Part shown: in pieces, positions 18,027 through 26,818 of the stretch | Layout: the number at the start of each line of letters is the position of its first letter | Position numbering within the stretch: the stretch's first letter is position 1 | Source: Dactylosporangium aurantiacum | GTDB lineage: Bacteria; Actinomycetota; Actinomycetes; Mycobacteriales; Micromonosporaceae | NCBI RefSeq assembly: GCF_000716715.1 | Contig: NZ_JNYJ01000011.1 | Coordinates: 62,001-126,000, forward strand | DNA: 64,000 nt | Direction: 5' to 3' | The notes under the pieces: model-generated | Databases searched by the model: none | What the model saw: only the letters and a program-made list of their open reading frames with translations | Told to the model about the DNA's origin: nothing | Position numbers and translations under genes: made by a program

Positions 18027-19176
18027 TCCGGTCGTGGTGCTCACCGCGCTGAACCTCGAGTACCAGGCGATCCGGGACCAGCTCGTCCGCACGCACGTGC
18101 ACCGGCACCGGGCCGGCACCCGGTTCGAGGTCGGCACGCTGGCGGGTGGCCGGTGCAGGATCGCGCTCGCGCTGGTGGGCAAGGGCAACAACCCCGCGGC
18201 GGTGCTGGCGGAGCGGGCGATGGCGGAGTTCGATCCGCAGGCGGTGCTCTTCGTCGGCGTCGCCGGATCGCTGTGGCCGGGCATCGCCCTGGGCGACGTC
18301 GTCGTCGCGACGCATGTCTACGCGTACCACGGGGGCACGAGCGAGGACGACGGGCTCAAGGCGCGCCCGAGGGTCTGGGAGGTGCCGCACGAGCCCGACC
18401 AGATCGCCCGGCACCTCGCCAGGGACGGCGGCTGGGCGCGCCGTCTGCCGCCGACCGTCCCCGTGCCGCCCGTCCACTTCGGACCGATCGCCGCGGGTGA
18501 GGTGGTCCAGGACTCGGCGGTCGCCGCACACGCCGTCTGGGTCAGGCAGCACTACAACGACGCCCTGGCCATCGAGATGGAGGCGGCGGGCGTCGCGCAG
18601 GCCGGCCACCTCAACAGGTCGCTGCCGGTGGTCGTGGTGCGGGGCATCAGCGACATGGCCGATGGGACGAAGACGGCGACGGACGGGGTGAACTGGCAGC
18701 CCCGCGCGGTCGCGAACGCCGCCGCGTTCGCCGTGGCGCTCGCCGAGCAACTGTCCGCGGAACGTCGTGCCGATCAGCGGGTCAGCGTCGAAGCGAACCG
18801 GAGGAGTGCAGGAATGGGTCCCACGTTCAACAACACCGCCAAGGACAACGCGCGGGTCGGCATGCAGGTCGGCGTGGTCGAGGGCGACGTGCACGCGTCA
18901 CCGGCGGCCGCCGGTGCGATCGAGCTGTCCGTCCAGCTCGCGGATCTGCGTGCCGCCGTCGAGCGGGCGCGGGAGCACGGACGGCTGGACGAGGACACGT
19001 ACGCCGCCGCCCGGGCGGAGCTCGACGTCGCCACGGAGGCGGCCGACGCGCCGGCGCCGCAGCGCAGGGCGCCGCTGCTGATGGCGCTCAGAAGGCTCGG
19101 CGGTCTGGTCGGTGACCTCGCCGATCTCGCGGCGAAGGTGGCCGCCGTCGTCGCCGTGGTGAAGGGCATGTCATGA
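18016..19176 (+). CDS. Nucleoside phosphorylase/MTAN-fold protein with C-terminal RHIM-like motif, 386 aa
   Basis: Residues 1-250 have the PNP/UDP-phosphorylase fold: VVVLTALNLEYQAIRDQL, FVGVAGSLWPGIALGDVV, the ribose-binding AIEMEAAGVAQ, and VVVRGISDMADG with the catalytic Asp. Substrate could be a purine nucleoside, SAH/MTA or a nucleotide. PNP-fold enzymes often act as effectors in bacterial NLR-like and other conflict systems. Residues 267-293 hold a motif with core MQVG (283-286) that is shared with the next gene's N-terminus, followed by a helical tail ending in a hydrophobic KVAAVVAVVKGM. A strong internal ribosome site (18800-18806) and ATG at 18814 could yield the last 120 residues alone. 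Confidence 0.85.
   Translation: MDGSPVVVLTALNLEYQAIRDQLVRTHVHRHRAGTRFEVGTLAGGRCRIALALVGKGNNPAAVLAERAMAEFDPQAVLFVGVAGSLWPGIALGDVVVATHVYAYHGGTSEDDGLKARPRVWEVPHEPDQIARHLARDGGWARRLPPTVPVPPVHFGPIAAGEVVQDSAVAAHAVWVRQHYNDALAIEMEAAGVAQAGHLNRSLPVVVVRGISDMADGTKTATDGVNWQPRAVANAAAFAVALAEQLSAERRADQRVSVEANRRSAGMGPTFNNTAKDNARVGMQVGVVEGDVHASPAAAGAIELSVQLADLRAAVERAREHGRLDEDTYAAARAELDVATEAADAPAPQRRAPLLMALRRLGGLVGDLADLAAKVAAVVAVVKGMS
18800..18806 (+). promoter_or_regulatory. Internal ribosome binding site inside the PNP gene
   Basis: GGAGGAG lies 7 nt before an in-frame ATG at 18814. Translation from it would make a 120-aa protein consisting of the RHIM-like motif and the helical tail. It is as good a site as any true start in the region. 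Confidence 0.5.
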
Positions 19177-19240
19177 CGGGCCGGCACCCGGACGGGGCCA
19201 CCGCGCGGCCCACCGTGTCAGTGACGCAAGGAGGTGGGCG

Positions 19241-21511
19241 ATGAGTCCGGACCGGGCCCCCGCGGCGCCCGCCCAGCCCGGCGGCCAGACCGTCTACAAC
19301 AATGTCGCGCAGGGCGAGACCCAGGTCGCCGTGCAGGTCGGGGTGATGCACGGCGACGTGCACAACCTGTACCAGATCGCCGGGGACACCCTGGCCGAGA
19401 AGTTCCGGGTCGGCTGCAACTACCTGAAGGGCAACGCGCAGCAGCGGGCGGAGCAGCTGATCGGTGAGGCCTTCGTGCACGGCCACGAAAGCGCCGAGGT
19501 GGCGTACTTCTGGGCGCTCGCCGTCCTCAGCGGCCGGTCGTTCGACCACCTGGACCAGAAGGACTTCGGACATCTGGGCATGGCGTTCCGGTACGCGGAC
19601 GCGGCGTCCCCCGAGCAGTGGAGGCGCGCACTCGCGGTCGTCTCCCGCCTCATGCACTGCCTCGCGGAGCAGGACAGCAAGGGCGAGGCCGATCCTGACC
19701 AGTTCGCCGAGGTGATGGCCGACTTCGACCGCCTGCCGGCGTCGCGGCGGGAGGAGATCAGCCGCCACCTGGAAATGATCCTCGACGGTGGCATGCAGGA
19801 CCACCTCGACGCCCGATACGCCCGGGAGCTCGGCGTCCAGCGGCTGGACGGTCAGCGCAAGTACCGAGCCTGGAAGTTCTTCGAACCCGACCCGGTGCCA
19901 CCGTTGCGCCGGCAGCCGCCACCGGCCAAGGTCTCCCCGGCCGCCTGGACAGCGGTCGTCGTCGGCGGCGTGTTGGTCGCCACCGCATTCGCGCTGCTCC
20001 TGCCGGTGCTGGTCCGCAGCGGGCGGCCGGCGGTCGTGATGCTGCCGGTGGTCGGCGGTATCGGTGTCCTCGTCGCGCTACGGCAACGATGGGAGCAGCT
20101 GGCCCGGCAGCGCCGGCTCGAGGCCAGACTGGCGGCGCGTCAGCCGCTGCCGGACGAGTCCTGGATCAGCGGACCGGACGAGCGTTCGTTCTCCGCCGAG
20201 GTGAAGAAGCTGGTCAACGCGGAGTTCCGCTACTACCGGCCGCGGCTGGACCAGCCCGCGGCCAAGCGCTGGGACGCCGAGTCGGCACCCGTGAAGCACG
20301 CGTTGTGCCGCGAGATCATCGACGTCTACGAGGACGGTGGCGAGCTGGACCCGGCGAAGTGGCTGGTGCGCTGGCACACCCGGGAGTTCGTCCGGCAGTG
20401 GTACAACGGCGCCCCCGCCGACCAGAAGCCCAGCGCCGACGCGCCGCCGCTCGCGTCCGCGGCCATCGCACTCGGGGTGCTCGCGGCGCTCGCCGGCCTG
20501 GGCGGCGCGTACGTCATCGCGTTCCCGGTCAGCTGGACCGTGACGCTCTGGGCTGTCCCGGCGCTGCTGGTCGGCTGCATCCCGCTGGCCGTCGGCGGCA
20601 CGGCGGTCTACCTCGAGTACCGCCGCCACGCCGACGACGTGGCCGAGGCGGCCGAGCGGTTCGACGAGCAGACGGCCGCCTACGACCGCATGCGGGTGGT
20701 CCTCGCCGACCGCCCCAGCGACAGCGAGATGGCGCAGTGGCTGGACCGGGACAAGGCGCACGTGCGGATGCTGGCGATGCGGCACTACCGGCTGAGCAAC
20801 CGTGAGGTGTTCGCACACACCGTGCTGTGCGAGCCGGGTGGGTGGAACCCGCGGCGTTCCCGGGTCGTGCACGGCCCGCCGAGGTACTCCACCTATCGGG
20901 TCCTGGTCTTCCTGCTCACCGGCAGTGGCGTGCGCCAGTTCAGTGTGCTCGTCGACTTCGCCACCGGGACCGTGAGCAACGAGAACCGGTTCACCTTCAG
21001 GTACGACGCGATCGCGTCCGCCGGGGTCACGCAGCGCAGCGTGCGCATCGACAACCTCCGCCCCTCGGCCAGGACCTCAGCGCTGGACGCCGGCGACGCC
21101 GCCGACCTGCGGCGAAACGCCGACCTCAACCGGGGCGAGCTGGTGTTCGCCCGCTCCTTCCGGCTGGCGTTGGTGAACAACGACCTGTTCAACGTCCATG
21201 TCGAGAACTTCGACGAAGGTCTCGTGGACCGGGTCCGGGAGGATCCACGGACCCTGCTCGACCTGGCCCTGGACTCCGCAGGCATCACCGCCGCGCTGCA
21301 CATCCTCGAGGCCGTCGCCGCCGAGGGCAAGGACTGGATCGCCCGGGAGCTGCGGCGCCGGTCGCGGCGGTTCGACACGTACCAGGAGAACCTGGGACCG
21401 CGCACCCCGCCGCACCGCGACAGCACCGCGAACGGCCGCCGGTCCTCCTACCTCGGCCGGACGGTCCCGGCGCAGACCACCGGCTCGTCCCTGCCGGCGC
21501 CGGCTGGGTGA
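19241..21511 (+). CDS. Four-TM protein with N-terminal RHIM-like motif, 756 aa
   Basis: ATG at 19241 follows AAGGAGGTG. A disordered Pro/Ala start is followed by NNVAQGETQVAVQVGVMHGDVH (two parts: NN at 20-21 and core VQVG at 31-34), matching the motif near the C-terminus of the preceding protein. Residues 45-220 are helical, TPR-like. Two hydrophobic hairpins follow (about 233-275 and 402-460) around a soluble segment, then a C-terminal alpha+beta domain (470-715) with TYRVLVFLLTGSGVRQFSVLVDF. No known family was recognised. The shared motif and adjacency suggest that the two proteins meet through it; a membrane-disrupting or membrane-anchored sensor role is inference. Confidence 0.75.
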   Translation: MSPDRAPAAPAQPGGQTVYNNVAQGETQVAVQVGVMHGDVHNLYQIAGDTLAEKFRVGCNYLKGNAQQRAEQLIGEAFVHGHESAEVAYFWALAVLSGRSFDHLDQKDFGHLGMAFRYADAASPEQWRRALAVVSRLMHCLAEQDSKGEADPDQFAEVMADFDRLPASRREEISRHLEMILDGGMQDHLDARYARELGVQRLDGQRKYRAWKFFEPDPVPPLRRQPPPAKVSPAAWTAVVVGGVLVATAFALLLPVLVRSGRPAVVMLPVVGGIGVLVALRQRWEQLARQRRLEARLAARQPLPDESWISGPDERSFSAEVKKLVNAEFRYYRPRLDQPAAKRWDAESAPVKHALCREIIDVYEDGGELDPAKWLVRWHTREFVRQWYNGAPADQKPSADAPPLASAAIALGVLAALAGLGGAYVIAFPVSWTVTLWAVPALLVGCIPLAVGGTAVYLEYRRHADDVAEAAERFDEQTAAYDRMRVVLADRPSDSEMAQWLDRDKAHVRMLAMRHYRLSNREVFAHTVLCEPGGWNPRRSRVVHGPPRYSTYRVLVFLLTGSGVRQFSVLVDFATGTVSNENRFTFRYDAIASAGVTQRSVRIDNLRPSARTSALDAGDAADLRRNADLNRGELVFARSFRLALVNNDLFNVHVENFDEGLVDRVREDPRTLLDLALDSAGITAALHILEAVAAEGKDWIARELRRRSRRFDTYQENLGPRTPPHRDSTANGRRSSYLGRTVPAQTTGSSLPAPAG

Positions 21512-21541
21512 CGGGGGACGATGCGGCGTTCGTGAACGGCG

Positions 21542-22426
21542 TCACCGGCCCGGCTCGGGGGCTTCGAGGAGCTCGGCGAGCCGGGCCGCGTCGCGCTGGG
21601 AGCTGTCGGCGCAGCAGGTGTTGAACAGCACGTGGGTCTCGGTGGTGCGGGTGGCCAGGGTGCGCACGTCGCCCGCCCAGGCGGCCAGTTCGCGCTCCGA
21701 GTACCGGTAGGCGAACTTCTCGTCGATGTCGGAGCTGGTCCAGTTGTCGCTGCGGCCGTGGAAGCGGACCACGGCGAGGTCGGACGTGGCCTCGACGACC
21801 GGCGGGACCGACGAGCGGTGGCCCTGCGGCATGTCGACGACGACGTACGGCAGGTCGTGCGCGCGCAGGAAGTCCAGCGTCTCGCGGTGCCGGTCGCCGG
21901 CGAACCACGACACGTGCCGGAACTCCACGGCGACCCGCAGCGGCCGGCAGCGCGCCGCCACGGCGAGCAGGGTCTGCCGGGCCCGCTCGCCGGCGGTGAA
22001 CCACGGCGGGAACTGGAAGAGCAGCACGCCGAGCTTGCCCGCCCGTACCAGCGGATCCAGGGCGGCGAGGTAGCGGCTCCACACCTCGTCGAGCACGTGC
22101 GGCGGCAGGTCCGCGGGGTAGAGCCGCGGCTTGCCGCCGTCCGGGCGCAGGTCCTTCGGCAGCGCGCCGGCCCGCACCGGGTGCCCGGTGAGCAGGCCGA
22201 ACGCCTTGACGTTGAACGTGAAGCCCGGCGGGGTCCGCTGCGCCCACAGCAGCGTGGTGCGTTCGGCCGGCAGCGCGTAGTAGGTGGCGTCGACCTCCAC
22301 GATCGGGAACCGGGTGGCGTAGTACGCGAGGCGGCGTTCGGGGGTGTTCGCGTCCGGCGGGTACCAGCCGGACTCCAGCAGCGACCGGTGCGTCCACGAG
22401 GCGGTGCCCACCTTGATCTCGCCCAT
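21542..22426 (-). CDS. DUF72 family protein, 294 aa
   Basis: ATG at 22426 gives MGEIKVGTASWTHRSLLESGWYPP, the classic DUF72 opening (GTSGW-like, then FYP). Later blocks are ATRFPIVEVDATYYALP, FTFNVKAFGLLTGHP, LLFQFPPWF, VAVEFRHVSWF, and VVRFHGRSDNW close to the C-terminus. The family is a TIM-barrel of unknown biochemical function, widespread in bacteria and archaea. The gene is convergent with the four-TM gene (30 bp apart) and has no functional tie to its neighbours that can be seen. Confidence 0.93.
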   Translation of the reverse strand: MGEIKVGTASWTHRSLLESGWYPPDANTPERRLAYYATRFPIVEVDATYYALPAERTTLLWAQRTPPGFTFNVKAFGLLTGHPVRAGALPKDLRPDGGKPRLYPADLPPHVLDEVWSRYLAALDPLVRAGKLGVLLFQFPPWFTAGERARQTLLAVAARCRPLRVAVEFRHVSWFAGDRHRETLDFLRAHDLPYVVVDMPQGHRSSVPPVVEATSDLAVVRFHGRSDNWTSSDIDEKFAYRYSERELAAWAGDVRTLATRTTETHVLFNTCCADSSQRDAARLAELLEAPEPGR

Positions 22427-22477
22427 GCATGCATGGCGTCCCCGCCGGAGCGGCCGGTAAACCACCGGCAGCGGCCG

Positions 22478-22990
22478 TCAGTTCAGCAGGAAGACCTTGA
22501 GCTCGAAGTCATCGCCCTGGCCACCCCAGTAGCCGAAGCCGACGGCGGATCTGAAGACGTCCGAGCGCTGGCGGAGCAGGTCCAGCCCTTTCGTGCCGGT
22601 GGTGACGCCGCGGTCCGGGTCGGTGTCCGTGGCGAACACGAGCACGAAACCGACCTTGCGCGCCTGTAGGTCGCGCTGTCGCATCTCGGCCTCGACCAGG
22701 GTGACGAACTGGTCGAGCGCGCCGCCACCGGCGCGCAGCGCGGCCGGGGAGACCGGGATCGTGAACGTCAGGAACTCGGGGTCCAGCCCGGCCGGTCGGG
22801 TCGGCGAGGGGGGCGGCGCGGACGGCGGGGCCGACGAGCCGGCGGAGCTCGACGCGGTCGGGCCCGGCTCCGGTGCCGTCGAGCCCTTCGCGGGCAGCAC
22901 GGCGAGCGCGGTCACCAGCAGCAGCAGGAACAGGTCGGCGAACAGCCAGCCCGCCATCATCGTCAGGTTGGGTCGTGCTCGGCGCCTCAC
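22478..22990 (-). CDS. Single-TM protein with extracytoplasmic domain, 170 aa
   Basis: GTG at 22990 overlaps the stop of the preceding gene by GTGA. A basic start (VRRRARPNLTMMAG) leads to one TM helix, LFADLFLLLLVTALAVL (about residues 15-32), then a Ser/Pro linker and an alpha/beta domain with FLTFTIPVSPAALRAGG, VGFVLVFATDTDPDRGV and GLDLLRQRSDVF. The topology (short inside, one TM, flexible linker, folded outside domain) recalls MotB/OmpA-type partners of ion-conducting complexes such as ZorB. However, the OmpA peptidoglycan-binding motif is not evident. It is the last gene of the pseudokinase-GTPase operon and probably partners with the two-TM protein before it. Confidence 0.65.
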   Translation of the reverse strand: MRRRARPNLTMMAGWLFADLFLLLLVTALAVLPAKGSTAPEPGPTASSSAGSSAPPSAPPPSPTRPAGLDPEFLTFTIPVSPAALRAGGGALDQFVTLVEAEMRQRDLQARKVGFVLVFATDTDPDRGVTTGTKGLDLLRQRSDVFRSAVGFGYWGGQGDDFELKVFLLN

Positions 22991-24039
22991 AGGTGCGGCC
23001 CGCCCGTCGGGGACACCTCGATGTCCTCGGTGTCGATGCGCTCGACGATGAAGGCGAGCCGCAGGATGAGCTCGTTGAACTGCGCCGCCCGCTCGTTGAG
23101 GCCCTTGAGCGACTCGCCGAGCAGCTCGGTCGACTTGCCGACCTCCGCCGCGAGCTTGTGGTGGGTGTGCGCCTCCTGCCTGGACAGCGTGCGCTCGGTC
23201 TCCAGCGCGGCCAGCAGGCGGCTGGTCTCCGTGCCGATGTTCTGCGCCATGCCGGACAGCGCCTTCTGGGTGCTGCGCAGCTCCTTGACCACCTCCTGGG
23301 TGCTCTGCAGCCGGGTGCCGAGGGTGCGCAGTTCGTTCGCGGCCGCGGTCCACTGCTCGAACATCTCGCGCAGCTTGCTGCCGGGGCTGGTGTTGACCGC
23401 GGCGGTGATGTCGGCGCTGGTCCTGCGCAGCGCGGTCTGCAGCGCCTGGGCGCTGGTGGTGATGCTGGCGCCGATGGCCGCGAGGTCGACCCGGGACACG
23501 TCGGGCGCGCCGGCGAGCAGCGAGCGGGCGAGCAGCATGCGTGCCTCGGCGAGCAGCGCGGCGAGCCGTTGCTGCCGGTCCTGGACGGCCGCCTCGTACC
23601 GGCCGCGGGCGACGTGCGCCGCGACCGTGAGCAGGATGACCGCGAGCACCACGGTGGCGACGACGACCGCGGAGCCCGACAGCGGGTCGGTCCGCTCGCC
23701 GAAGCCCTGCTGCCACGCCAGCAGGAAGTTCTCCGTGCCGTCGTAGCGGCGGTAGGCCTGCAGCGCCTGGGCGAGCTTCCACCAGGTGTAGATGACCGGG
23801 ACGAAGATGAGGACGTCGCGGGCCAGTTCGAGGACGCTGACGACGTGCCGCAACGTGCCGGTGTGCTCGGGCAGCACGACCGGTGGCGGGTAGACCGCCG
23901 CGAGGTCCATGCCGACCAGGTCGGAGCAGTCGGCACGTTTGAGCAGCGTCGCCAGGTGCCGGACGGCCCGCTCGCCCGGGGAGGAGCCGGGTGCGAGCTG
24001 GGTGAGATCCGCGGAGACCTGCAGCAGGGTTCGGGTCAC
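22987..24039 (-). CDS. Two-TM coiled-coil membrane protein, 350 aa
   Basis: GTG at 24039 overlaps the upstream stop by 4 nt. After about 70 soluble residues come VLELARDVLIFVPVIYTWWKL (TM1), a loop with RRYDGTENFLLAWQQGFGE, and GSAVVVATVVLAVILLTVAAHVA (TM2). The rest (about 140-340) is a long helical/coiled-coil tail with LLAALETERTLSRQEAHTHH and ELILRLAFIVERIDTEDIE. A membrane helix pair plus a long cytosolic coiled coil, followed by a single-TM partner, resembles the ZorA/ZorB layout in general shape only; no sequence homology is claimed. It is probably the membrane effector arm of the GTPase system. Confidence 0.6.
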   Translation of the reverse strand: MTRTLLQVSADLTQLAPGSSPGERAVRHLATLLKRADCSDLVGMDLAAVYPPPVVLPEHTGTLRHVVSVLELARDVLIFVPVIYTWWKLAQALQAYRRYDGTENFLLAWQQGFGERTDPLSGSAVVVATVVLAVILLTVAAHVARGRYEAAVQDRQQRLAALLAEARMLLARSLLAGAPDVSRVDLAAIGASITTSAQALQTALRRTSADITAAVNTSPGSKLREMFEQWTAAANELRTLGTRLQSTQEVVKELRSTQKALSGMAQNIGTETSRLLAALETERTLSRQEAHTHHKLAAEVGKSTELLGESLKGLNERAAQFNELILRLAFIVERIDTEDIEVSPTGGPHL

Positions 24040-25712
24040 GTCGGGTTCCCGTCGTTGACTGTGCGTCGGCGGTGCAGGGCCATGACGAAGCGCTGCCACC
24101 AGGTTGCTCTCGGTTCTGACGGACCGTCCGGCTCCGCGCCCCCCGGCTCGCGCAGCTGGTGGCCGGCGTAGAAGGCGAGCCGCACCTGGCGCAGGATCAC
24201 CGCCCGGGCGGCCGGGTCGGTGACGACACCGTCCAGCGCGTGCAGCAACGCCGGGTCACCGCCGGCGCTCAGGGCGTCGACCGTCCCGGCCGTCAGCATG
24301 CCCTTCGGCAGGGCACTGAGCAGCGTCGCGAGCAGCAGTGAGCGGCCGTGTGCGGTGTCGGCGAACTGCCGCACGGCGAAGGCCAGCATGCCCCGGTCGA
24401 GCAGTGCCCGGACCTCCTCCGGTGACGCGGTGCGGATCCGCACGCAGAGGACCGAGAACACCGCCAGGGCGCTGCCGGGGTCGGCTGCGGCCTGCTCGTC
24501 GGTCCAGCGGACGAGCTCCGCGAAGGGCAGCTCCGCTGCCGCCGCCTCCAGCAGCCGGCGTCGCGCGTCGGGCCCGAGCAGCGTCCGGGTCAGCCGGGCG
24601 AGCTGGTCGAACGGCACCGGCAGGTGCTCGGCCACCAGATCCTCCGGCAGCGGTGAGATCTCGCTCAGCCGTTCCAGCAGCACCGGGTCCGGCACGGCGT
24701 GGAACTGCCGGGCCAGTGCCTGCCGCACCAGCACGGTCAGCGCGGCCGGGGGCAGCCGCGCGTCGATGGCGCCTGCCAGGTCCTCGGCCGGTGCCGCCTG
24801 GGCGGCGTCGGCGACGCGTTGCAGGGCACGCGGGTCGGTGAGGCGGTGCAGCTGGTCGTCGCGCAACCCGGGCAGCCGGGTCAGGTCGGCCAGGACGCCG
24901 GGTGCGAACTGTGCGCCCTGCGCCCACCGGTGGACCTCCTCGACGGAGACCGGCGGCCGGGCGGGCCGCACGCGGGCCAGGGCCCGGGTGCCGTCGGCGA
25001 CGTACGCGTCGGCGACGGCGGTGGTGAACGCGAACACGTACCGGTCCGCGGGGACGCCGGCGGGGCTGAGCCGGCGCCGGGTCGGGACGTTCGCCGTGGA
25101 CGGTGCGCGGCGCAGGAACACGGCGGCGGGCAGCCGCTCCGACGCGTCGTCCGCCTCGTCGGTGGCGAAGGTCGTCGGCCGGCCGACGAGGTCACCGAGC
25201 GCGCAGACCACCGACAGCGGGTCGGGTTCGCCGATCATCGTGTAGCTCGCCGCCGGTGCGCTCAGGTAGTGGGCGAACAGCGCCGCGAGCCAGTCGGCCG
25301 GCAGCTGGCGGGCGTGTGCGCGCAGGGTCCGCAACCGCGCGCGGATGACGCCGTCGAGATCGGACAGGTGCAGCACCCGCAGCGCGGGCTCGTCCCAGCC
25401 GTCCCAACCGGTGAGCCCGAGCGCTTCCCGTCCCCGCAGCGCCGGGCACAGCAGGATGTGGGCGAAGGAGTTCGGACGGCCGTCGGCGGCCGGGGTCGTG
25501 TACTTGCGGACCATGACGCCGCCGTCGGGGTGCGACAGGTACGTGTACCCCGGCTCCGGGCCCGCCGCCCACACGTGGTCGCGCAGGAAGCCGTCCAGGC
25601 CGGGGAGGCGCTCGAGGGGGACCGTCGCGTCGACCGGGCCCATGCCGCGGGTCCCGAGCAGCGACGACTCTGACCAGCCGTAGCGGATCTGGTGGATGGG
25701 CGCGTCTCTCAT
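24036..25712 (-). CDS. GTPase-associated protein 1 (GAP1)-like, 558 aa
   Basis: ATG at 25712 overlaps the GTPase stop by ATGA. The N-terminus IHQIRYGWSESSLLGTRGMG, then GFLRDHVWAAGPEPGYTYLS, has the pattern of the GAP1-N domain that accompanies small P-loop GTPases in bacterial conflict operons. The middle (200-340) contains strand/helix segments such as FAFTTAVADAYV. The C-terminal half is helical, built of repeated LLERLSEISPLPEDLVAEHL-like units. No catalytic motif is visible. Position directly after the GTPase supports a role as its partner or regulator. Family call rests on N-terminal pattern and context. Confidence 0.65.
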   Translation of the reverse strand: MRDAPIHQIRYGWSESSLLGTRGMGPVDATVPLERLPGLDGFLRDHVWAAGPEPGYTYLSHPDGGVMVRKYTTPAADGRPNSFAHILLCPALRGREALGLTGWDGWDEPALRVLHLSDLDGVIRARLRTLRAHARQLPADWLAALFAHYLSAPAASYTMIGEPDPLSVVCALGDLVGRPTTFATDEADDASERLPAAVFLRRAPSTANVPTRRRLSPAGVPADRYVFAFTTAVADAYVADGTRALARVRPARPPVSVEEVHRWAQGAQFAPGVLADLTRLPGLRDDQLHRLTDPRALQRVADAAQAAPAEDLAGAIDARLPPAALTVLVRQALARQFHAVPDPVLLERLSEISPLPEDLVAEHLPVPFDQLARLTRTLLGPDARRRLLEAAAAELPFAELVRWTDEQAAADPGSALAVFSVLCVRIRTASPEEVRALLDRGMLAFAVRQFADTAHGRSLLLATLLSALPKGMLTAGTVDALSAGGDPALLHALDGVVTDPAARAVILRQVRLAFYAGHQLREPGGAEPDGPSEPRATWWQRFVMALHRRRTVNDGNPT

Positions 25713-26818
25713 CCGGGTGTCCCGACGCCGGAGGCCGGCCGCAGCAGGCGCTCCTCGAGGATGCCGGTCATCGCGAACACCGACAGCAGCGGTTTGAGCA
25801 CCCGGCACTGCCGGAAGGCGCCCGGGAACCGGTCGTCCACGGCCGGACAGTTGGTGGCCGAGGCGAAGTGCAGGGTGCTGCGGAAACACTCCTGCGCCGG
25901 GCGCAGCCAGGAATTCGCGCCACGGTGGGCGAGGTAGGCATAGACGTCCTCACTTTCCCGTTCGACGGTGCCGAGGTCGACCTCCTCCTCACCGCTGCCG
26001 CGGGCGAGCCAGTCGCTGGCGAGCTGGTCCTCGAACCTGATCAGGTCCGCCTTCGCGACGATGACGGCCGCCGCGACCGGGTGGAGCGCGCCGGGCACGT
26101 CGGGACGGGGCCGGGACGCGAGCCGGTGCAGGGCGACCTCGAAGCTCCGGTCACCGAGCGTGCCCGCCCGGCCCGGACGCGGCAGCGCCTCCGGGTCGAC
26201 GATGAACATCAGGGCGTCCGCCGAGGCATAGAAGCGGACCTCGCCGTCGTCGGGCCGCTCCAGTCGTTCGCCGGCGATGTCGAAGAACGTCAGCGCGAAG
26301 GACCGGCCGGCCGCGTTGGTGACCTTGAGCGCGTCACAGAACGCCATCGGCGTGTTGGCCGCGGTGCCCCGCAGGCGTCGCCGGTGGGTGACCAGCGGGG
26401 TGACCGACTCGGCCATGTAGCGCTGGTGGATGCGCAGGTCGAGCGGGCCGACCCGCAGGCCGAGCGCTCGGATGGCGGCGTCGTTGGAGCACAGCCGCGA
26501 GATCATAGCGGCCAGCAGGTGGGTCTTGCCGGCCGCGGAATGCCCGATCATGCCGATGCTGACCGGGGTGTAGTCGGCGTAGTCGAACGGCAGGAGATGG
26601 GTGCCGGGCCGCTGCGGGTCGCCGCAGGGCCGGTAGGCCATGCCGAGCAGGTCCCGCCAGGTGGCCTCGCTCGCGCGCGGGTCACGTTCCAGCGGCACCG
26701 GCACACCGTCGTCGCCGATACGGTACGGCGGGGTCGTGTCCCAGTCCATCCGCCGGTCGCAGATCGGGCAGTGCACCGCGCGTGGCCGCCGGGGTGCCGG
26801 AACGCGTGGGCCCGTCAT
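25709..26818 (-). CDS. P-loop GTPase of DO-GTPase2 type, 369 aa
   Basis: Begins with a zinc-knuckle-like C17PIC20 pair, then the P-loop GHSAAGKT (92-99). The G3-like element is FFDIAGERL (Asp-x2-Gly form, as in TRAFAC GTPases), with LMFIVDPEALPRPG and a VIVAKADLI strand that serves as the NKxD-equivalent (AKAD). The combination of a Cys-pair N-terminus with this GTPase core is seen in the double-GTPase/GAP1 conflict operons. It overlaps both neighbours by 4 nt. It probably acts as the nucleotide-driven switch between the pseudokinase-like sensor and the membrane proteins. Confidence 0.75.
   Translation of the reverse strand: MTGPRVPAPRRPRAVHCPICDRRMDWDTTPPYRIGDDGVPVPLERDPRASEATWRDLLGMAYRPCGDPQRPGTHLLPFDYADYTPVSIGMIGHSAAGKTHLLAAMISRLCSNDAAIRALGLRVGPLDLRIHQRYMAESVTPLVTHRRRLRGTAANTPMAFCDALKVTNAAGRSFALTFFDIAGERLERPDDGEVRFYASADALMFIVDPEALPRPGRAGTLGDRSFEVALHRLASRPRPDVPGALHPVAAAVIVAKADLIRFEDQLASDWLARGSGEEEVDLGTVERESEDVYAYLAHRGANSWLRPAQECFRSTLHFASATNCPAVDDRFPGAFRQCRVLKPLLSVFAMTGILEERLLRPASGVGTPG

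Noticed and set aside
22478..24039. Bona fide Zorya ZorA/ZorB pair
   Set aside because: The topology is similar, but I could not see the OmpA peptidoglycan-binding motif or MotA signature residues, and no ZorC/D/E genes are present.
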